A stretch of 64,000 nt of DNA from Episyrphus balteatus (taxonomy: Eukaryota > Arthropoda > Insecta > Diptera > Syrphidae), in assembly GCF_945859705.1 (NCBI RefSeq), contig NC_079138.1, positions 2,356,001 to 2,420,000 on the forward strand, given 5' to 3'. Below the pieces are notes generated by a model. The model did no database searches and was not told the DNA's origin. It saw nothing but the letters and a program-made list of their open reading frames with translations. The position numbers and the translations under genes were made by a program. This document shows positions 58,265 to 64,000 of this stretch, piece by piece; the stretch's first letter is position 1; the number at the start of each line of letters is the position of its first letter.

Positions 58265-58740
58265 TGGAGCAAAAACAAATAGTTTTTCCCGTTAAAAATA
58301 ATTTTTTAAATCCATTTTTTTGCACACGGACAAAAATCTATTCTTTTCAAGCTTTCAAAAATTCCTGCAAATAAAAAAACCACATAAAAAATGGGTGTTT
58401 TTCAAAAATTCACACTTTAAAAATTGGGGCCTAAGAAAAAAATTAGTATTCTATTCCATTGTTTTAACTCAAGTTTCTGTAGAAAAAAATTTCCTTTCTG
58501 TAATAACTACTTTTTCGAAGTTCAAAACCGTGCGTATTCTTAAAAATACGTTCTGAACTCAGCAAATTATTTTTTTTTTTAGAATTTTTCAACATTTCTG
58601 CCATTCTTCCCAGAAATTTTTCTATCTATTAAAAAAAGCTAACTCTCTTCGACTCTTTCTTTATAATGTAATTTTTTTTTTAACCGTGTCATTTAACCCG
58701 TATTTACCTTATTTATTGATTTAATCCTTTCTTAGTGTTC
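58265..58740 (+). repeat. Dispersed repeat family B, copy 3
   Basis: Begins TTTGGAGCAAAAACAAATAG, includes AAAAATTCCTGCAAATAAAA followed by ACCAC, and TGTTTTAACTCAAGTTTC. It ends with TTTAACCCGTATTTACC, the counterpart of the TTACCCCTATTTACCC block of copies 1 and 2. The 78-residue frame at 58320-58556 lies within it and is not shared with the other copies. Confidence 0.65.
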
Positions 58741-58874
58741 ACTTTTAAAATGTAACCTTTCAAAAAAGTTAAAGTAAACTTTGCCTTTAGTTGGACTTGA
58801 CTTCATATGAATTGGCCTTTTAAATGAAATTCCGATCTATACCACACTGCTTAAAAAAAAATTGATTTCAAAAT
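58741..58874. other. Short noncoding spacer
   Basis: Nothing recognised. Confidence 0.4.
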
Positions 58875-59035
58875 AATGTTGATCCAATTTAATGTTGAAT
58901 AACTTTTCTAAAGCTGGATCCACAATAGGTTGATCAACATTCAACACGTTCAACATCATTTGAACCAATTGAACCAGTTTGGAACGGTGTGACTATTCAT
59001 TATATCGATTTGGAACGTATGTTGAACGTGTTAAT
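58875..59035. repeat. Short inverted-repeat cluster built on GTTGAAC/GTTGATC
   Basis: AACACGTTCAACAT at 58943-58956 is exactly complementary to ATGTTGAACGTGTT at 59019-59032. AATGTTGATCCAA, GGTTGATCAACATTC and TTGAACCAATTGAACC lie around them. It could be a small hairpin element or an array of a dimeric factor's binding sites. Confidence 0.55.
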
Positions 59036-59127
59036 GTAGGCGGCAAGTTGATAGTGATGACTTGTTTTTATGATGACATGTGCTGTAATGTGTTGGGTTG
59101 GGTTGATCGAAGTTTAGAGCAGCAACG

Positions 59128-59136
59128 TGACTATAA
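59128..59136 (+). repeat. Left 9-bp target duplication TGACTATAA
   Basis: TGACTATAA directly precedes the terminal AGCTCC of the element and is repeated exactly at 60929-60937 after its terminal GGAGCT. Confidence 0.85.
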
Positions 59137-60928
59137 AGCTCCTCCGTGAAGCCAGAACTGCGACCTCAAAATTTTTGAACCAAATTTGTCTAGTTCGTTT
59201 GTCCACCGTTTGTCCATGTTTGTCCACCCAAAATTTTCGTTTGTAAACCTTTCAAAAAAATTTTATAGCAAATTTTTTTTTTTTTTTTATAGGAAGTCTG
59301 AAAAATGAAAAAATTGTCTAAAACGCTCAAATTTTGAGATAGAAGAATAAAACCAACTGCAATCGTTTGTCCACCTCGAGTTCGATATAGGGGAGAGTGG
59401 GGCTAAATGTAACAGGGGTAAGAATTAACAGCTAAAAAAAGCGATGTTCCTTTCAATATTAAGAAACGCGTAAAGGAGAAAAATGCTCAATTTTTGAATA
59501 TCTACCGGCACATTTTCTTCAGATGAAGATTAGACGACAGGGTGAGAAGTTACACTAGTGGTGCCCAAAAAATGCATGTTTGTAACTTTTTTTTTTAATT
59601 TTATTTTTGGTCTACCTCTTTACCCGAAAAAGATAGAGTGCTAAGTGTTTTTTTGTTATATGCAACCGTGTTTTGGCTCAAATTGCGTGTATGTGTTATG
59701 TCTATATCAGTTTCGCTTTTTTTTTAAATTGATTTTATGTGCCAAATTTCATGCTGGGGCTAGTTGTAACATTTTTCCGGGGCAAGTTGTACCATGTAAA
59801 AACCTACCTATACTGAAAAACTGTTTACCTAATATAATTAACAACCCTGAATATGAATGCTTGTAATTGAATTTGTATTTATTTTGAAATTGGAAACACA
59901 TTTTTGAACCACCATTTGAATTCATAAAGCTTATAAAACAATTTATGAATTCGAATAACTTTTATTTAAGACTACTGTCAAATTTTCTCTGGAAATCTTG
60001 GATTTGCTCCACTTTTTACAAATTTGCACCAAAATTTCATGACTAAGATTTGTTTTTATTGTTATTAATTAAAAACAAATAAATATAAACAAATAAAGGT
60101 ATTTTTCTCTTATTTTTAGTTCTTGGTACAACCTACCCCGGTATGTGTTACACTTTGCCCCGTATGTGGGGTAAGTTGAAACAACACGATTTTTTTTTTG
60201 GAAGCTATATTTTTCAACATTACCGTTATGTTTTGCTAAATTTTTATGATGGATCTTGGAGCTAAAACATGGGTCTTTAATTTAAAAAAGGTCTGGTTGA
60301 CCCACTTTCAAATTTGTAGGAGAACCATCGATTTTAGAAAAAAGTGTTACATTTGGCCCCACTCTCCCCTACATGCCACTGAAAAATTGAAATTCCCCTA
60401 ATAATTTTTGAGGACTTTTTAATTTTCAGTAGAAGTACACTGTGGTGTATGCGTACTTTTTTGAAACTTGCTTTAAAAAAAATCTTTTTGGAATATCTCC
60501 TAAACAGAGGGTGGACAAACGATGATTTTTGGTATACGTTAAGAAATCGAATTGAACAAACGACAGCAGTTTGGATTTTTCGATAAAAATTGATTTTTGG
60601 GGATTTTAGGGGGAATTTCAATTTTTCAGTGCAAAATTTGTTTTTAGAATTGCTCCTAAACGGGAGTTGGAAAAACGATAATATTTGGTATGTATACAGA
60701 ACTCGAGGTGGACAAATGATTGCAGTTGGTTTTATTCTTCTATCTCAAAATTTGAGCGTTTTAGACAATTTTGCATTTTTCAGACTTCCTATGAAAAAAA
60801 AAAGAATTTGCTATAAAATTTTTTTGAAAGGTGGACAAACGAAAATTTTGGGTGGACAAACATGGACAAACGAATTAGACAAATTTGGTTCAAAAATTTT
60901 AAGGTAGCAGTTCTGGCTTCACGGAGCT
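59137..60928. mobile_element. Long-TIR element with 9-bp target duplication (MULE-like, nonautonomous)
   Basis: The left end is AGCTCCTCCGTGAAGCCAG, then AACTGCGACC. The reversed right end is AGCTCC-GTGAAGCCAG, then AACTGCTACC, with the left carrying three extra bases. The arms match inward for about 250 bp through CAAATTTGTCTA, TTTGTCCACC, AAACGCTCAAATTTTGAGAT and TGTCCACCTCGAGTTC. Beyond that, a second foldback (TTGAAATTCCCCTAA against TTAGGGGGAATTTCAA) lies in the interior. A 9-bp duplication with long inverted repeats is typical of Mutator-like elements. Without a transposase the superfamily remains inferred. The 105-residue frame at 60590-60907 is arm sequence. A 980-bp element is nested at 59390-60369. 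Confidence 0.87.
59390..60369. mobile_element. TA-flanked element with GGGGAGAGTGGGGC ends, nested
   Basis: Left GGGGAGAGTGGGGCTAAATG, then TAACA. Reversed right GGGGAGAGTGGGGCCAAATG, then TAACA. TA is duplicated at 59388-59389 and 60370-60371. The pre-insertion site predicted by removal, GAGTTCGATATACATGCC, matches the opposite arm of the host element (GAGTTCTGTATACATACC), which confirms the boundary. The interior repeats end-like words: GGGGCTAGTTGTAACA, GGGGCAAGTTGTACCA, TTACACTTTGCCCCG and GTGGGGTAAGTTG. TA duplication suggests the Tc1/mariner group. The 73-residue frame at 59645-59866 is not a transposase. Confidence 0.9.
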
Positions 60929-60937
60929 TGACTATAA
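60929..60937 (+). repeat. Right 9-bp target duplication TGACTATAA
   Basis: Exact repeat of 59128-59136. Confidence 0.85.
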
Positions 60938-63268
60938 AAATGGCTTATCTGTACCTTATTTAAAATATACCTTATGTTATTTGTATACCATGCTAATATA
61001 ACAAACTAGCATATTAAATTTTGCTGCAAGTAAAAACCTTTCTCAGCTATTAAATAGAATTAAGCCAATAAAACCATTTTGTCAACAATTGTATTCATAA
61101 TTGAAGCATCTGGTAGTAATAAAAAGTAAACTTTTTAAGCTCTATTTATTTGTGATAAACAAAAAAACACCACCGCCCTGTTCAAACCTCTTTAAGGTTC
61201 CATATCAGTTATAAGTATGTGTGTGGTAGGTATCCATAGGTACTTCAAAAATCAATTTGTGAACAGCAAAACAAAACAAAAAAAAAAAAAAAATAGAAGG
61301 CAAAACATACATAGTATAGACGTATATTTTAGACAAACTGAAGTATTACCAACGCCAAACGTTGTATAGATAATTAATCATACATAACACAGACAGATGT
61401 TTATAGCAATGAAAGAAAGCAAAAAAAAAAAAATTAAGTAAAAAATCAACAAAAGAATGAAGGAAACAAAAGAGTTTTTATTCCTCTCTAAAGAATAACA
61501 AAGACGTATAGTTATCATTTTTCTCTAGAGAAGAAAAAAAACAAAAAACAAAAAAAATTAAAAATACAAAAAAAAAAAAAAACAATACCTACCCAGGGAG
61601 AGGAAATTACTAAAAACGAGGAAAAATAAATTTTCTATTAACAAGGACTACATACCTACACACCCACTTGTACAAACTACCTAACCCAACTCAACCCAAA
61701 CCAACCCAACCCGACCCTTCCTCTCTCTCTTATATATGTTGTTTTCCTTCTGGCCTAGCTCAGCCAGGCTAAAGTGTGCGATCTATATTTCCTCTGCATG
61801 TGTACATGACACCCCCATACCCTTATGAATCCACTTCCGTATCCACTTTAGAGCAGCAGGCAGCAAAAAATTCCTCTGCTCTATCAACTATATATGATAC
61901 TACTATACGGCTACGGCTACGGTAACAGCAGAAGCAGCTTACAACGAACGGGAAAAGCAAAAAGCAGGACGGAACACGGGACGAGTCTTTAGCTGAAGCG
62001 CACCCGGTAAGAACTCCCAGCAAAAACACACACATCATCTGTGCACATAAATGAGTGTATGAACAGAATTATGAAATAAAGACAGTTTCACCGCTGCTAT
62101 ACTGCTACTGATGCTATTGCTGCTGGTGTTTTTTTTGAAAACGAAAAAGAGACGACTCTCCAACACAGAGCACACGACATATATGTAGGACTAGGATGAC
62201 GACTAAGAACGTTAGTCGAAAAATAAAATTAAAAAAAAAAAAACATTGTTTGCATCCATCAAGCTTATGGAGTTGCCATCAGAGCTCGTACTTTACAGTC
62301 AAAAACACTCTTCATGCTCAAGTCCCCATTGCGCCGCCATTTCAGGGCCGGTTCGCAACGATCGTGTCGTATCGGCGAAAGTAAACATAACCTTAATCTC
62401 TCCTATGACAAATTCCAACTAGATCCTTTAAATGTGTCAACATCTTCTATGAAATGGTTCTAAGTAAATGTTTATCCTAAAAATATGCAATTTAATTTTA
62501 TAAAAAATTATCAAACTTTATTCAAAACGATACGGCCCTGCGCTACCACACAAAATATAAACCCACTCTTTTCTCACATAGCTAAAGCTTATCCCAGCAT
62601 TGAGCTCTAGCAGCAGCAGCAGCAGCATCAACAGCAGCAGCAAACGGATGAGAAACAAATTTCAATTTGAAGAAAATTAATTTCACAAAATGAAGCGAAA
62701 AAGAGAGGAAAAACGGAAACAAAAACTATGCAAGTTACACTTTTGTGAATTTGCACACATCTCGGTTTGGATCGGAATGGCAATGGGAATAAGAATGAAA
62801 GGACACATAAGGACGATATGAGGACGAAAACGGGGGTGCGCGGCGGCGGCGGCGGTGTTCAGTGTTCACACAAAATATCATTTATCATGGTATGAAAACG
62901 TTAATCTGGTGTTTTGGGCTTCAGTGTGTCACTTTAAAAAGTAATAATAAAGGAATAAAAAAAAAACACAAGTACATGTATTTTGTACATATGTATTATA
63001 ATTGTTTGTGTTTGAGTGGCATTGATGCTGTTAGTGTGACTGTGACTATGTGTTTTTTGAACAAGAAAAAAAAACGTAAACAGGGAGAAAATTATAACCT
63101 AGTCCCGGAAAAATATTTAATGTGACATATTCCCAGTTGGAGAGAACATGGAGTACATGACGACACGGACGCACACGCACAGTGGGGCCACTTCTCAGTT
63201 GAAGGACGATTAAATGAAACAAATAACTAACCGTGATTTTTACATAAACTCGCTGTGCTTATAAAGCT
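60938..63268. other. Unique noncoding stretch with several microsatellites
   Basis: Much of 61600-63240 is the least AT-biased part of the window. It has an AACCCAACTCAACCCAAACC run near 61682-61716, (CAG)n at 62608-62643, a CGGCGGCGGCGGCGGTG run at 62840-62856 and GGCTACGGCTACGGTAAC near 61910. Frames of 62-87 residues show no domain and no splice context. This is the part where conserved noncoding or exon sequence would be most worth looking for by alignment. Confidence 0.5.
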
Positions 63269-63354
63269 CCCAACTATAACAATTTTGCTTCTATTCATCT
63301 TTATAGGACTTACTGGGGCTTCTGTAAAGCTTTATAGAAGCAAAATTGCTAAAC
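63269..63354. mobile_element. 87-bp-class hairpin MITE, copy 3
   Basis: Starts CCCAACTATAACAATTTTGC, then TTCTAT. The reversed end reads TTTAGCAATTTTGC, then TTCTATAAAGC. The interior differs from copies 1 and 2 (ACTTACTGGGGC), which places it in the same family but a different subgroup. Confidence 0.75.
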
Positions 63355-63499
63355 ATTTTAAATGAGACTTAAATGGCGATGTATGTTCGACCCAACGAAC
63401 TAACTTTCAATAACCTCCAATTCAATAACAACTCAGAGAAATAGCAACTCTTCAAAGGAAACAAAACCGAAAATAAAACTTTGTAGCGAAAAATTGGAA

Positions 63500-63858
63500 C
63501 TACACGGAGAAAAAAATGGCACCTTAAAATATGATGATGTCCACTGTCCATTTTAAAACAAAATGATTTCAGCCTAAAATAAGTGGACTCCACGTTAATT
63601 TAAGCTGAACATCATTTCATTTTAATGTGAATGTCCCATTTTAAAAAACCGAAATAAAAGTGGCCGCAAAGTTTTTCTTCTTTTTCCACCTAAAAATAAA
63701 ATGATTTCCCTCTTAAATTAAGCGGGAGATCATCTTGTTTTCGCATTCAAAAAATTAATTTAAGACGAAAGTCATTTTAGGAAAAAATCATGTAGAAATC
63801 TGCTTAATTTAAGGTGACATCTGCTTATTTTTAGTAGTTTTTTTTTTCTCGGTATACG
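63500..63858. mobile_element. Inverted-array element, TAAAATGATTT/TTAATTTAAG family
   Basis: The ends are CACGGAGAAAAAAA and, reversed, TACCGAGAAAAAAA. Inside are repeated words such as AAAATGATTTCAGCC, CTAAAATAAGTGG, TTAATTTAAGCTG, AAAATGATTTCCC and TTAAATTAAGCGG, changing orientation toward a centre near 63650-63690 (CGAAATAAAAGTGGCCGC). This is a fourth example of the array-ended plan seen at 13250, 30655, 43275 and 57655. No protein is encoded. Confidence 0.6.
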
Positions 63859-64000
63859 ACAAATCAAGGCTGATGTACTGCAAGGGTAAAAGCTAGGACC
63901 TTTACTTTTCAACGTAATATGCCAAACAAGAAAACCCGCCAACCACAAGGACTAAGATAAAATAAGAAATTGTACGACGAATACAGGAAAATTTTGGTTA
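63859..64000. other. Noncoding tail of the window
   Basis: Nothing recognised. Confidence 0.4.

Overview
The window looks like noncoding, repeat-dense eukaryotic nuclear DNA, probably from an insect and most likely a fly. The reasons are the strongly AT-rich base composition, A/T homopolymer runs of 10-27 bases throughout, short-unit microsatellites, and many degenerate transposon remnants. Nothing bacterial is visible: no operons, no ribosome binding sites, and no reading frame with recognisable homology. The species cannot be named. I found no protein-coding gene I would defend. The open frames present are short, low in complexity, or lie inside repeats. The window is therefore most simply a large intron or an intergenic region. 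One 117-codon frame at 33948-34301 is listed at very low confidence.

Layout. 1-8.5 kb: end fragments of a dispersed repeat (family A), a seven-copy satellite of about 303 bp, and an older diverged tandem array. 9.8-11.8 kb: a 190-bp hairpin element and a 1.1-kb foldback element with two near-identical arms of about 538 bp. 12.2-17.2 kb: a dense repeat cluster. It contains a hAT-like nonautonomous element with an 8-bp target duplication and an internal array of about 480-bp units, inserted in a 14-bp minisatellite and lying between two 0.68-kb direct repeats. 17.2-28 kb: mostly unique AT-rich DNA with a piggyBac-like MITE and a pair of inverted dispersed repeats. 28-33.6 kb: two tracts rich in the heptamer GCGTTAC in opposite orientations, around further array-type elements. 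35-38.8 kb: a large foldback element and a pentanucleotide microsatellite of about 670 bp. 38.8-41.7 kb: mostly unique DNA. 42.2-44.3 kb: family A copies and an inverted-array element. 44.3-52.5 kb: mostly unique DNA with family B and related fragments. 52.5-53.7 kb: a second piggyBac-like MITE split by a TA-flanked element. 55.9-56.2 and 63.3 kb: three tiny hairpin elements of about 87 bp. 57.6-60.9 kb: an inverted-array element, a family B copy, and a 9-bp-duplication element with a TA-flanked element nested inside. 61-64 kb: unique DNA with microsatellites and one more array element.

The best-supported observations are the insertions with readable target duplications and, in two cases, an internal comparison that gives the pre-insertion site. 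The most unusual pattern is that several unrelated families share one plan. Arrays of a short unit (roughly 10-25 bp) run in opposite orientations toward a small, often palindromic core, as in Drosophila Foldback elements. All boundaries were read by eye and are approximate unless a target duplication fixes them.
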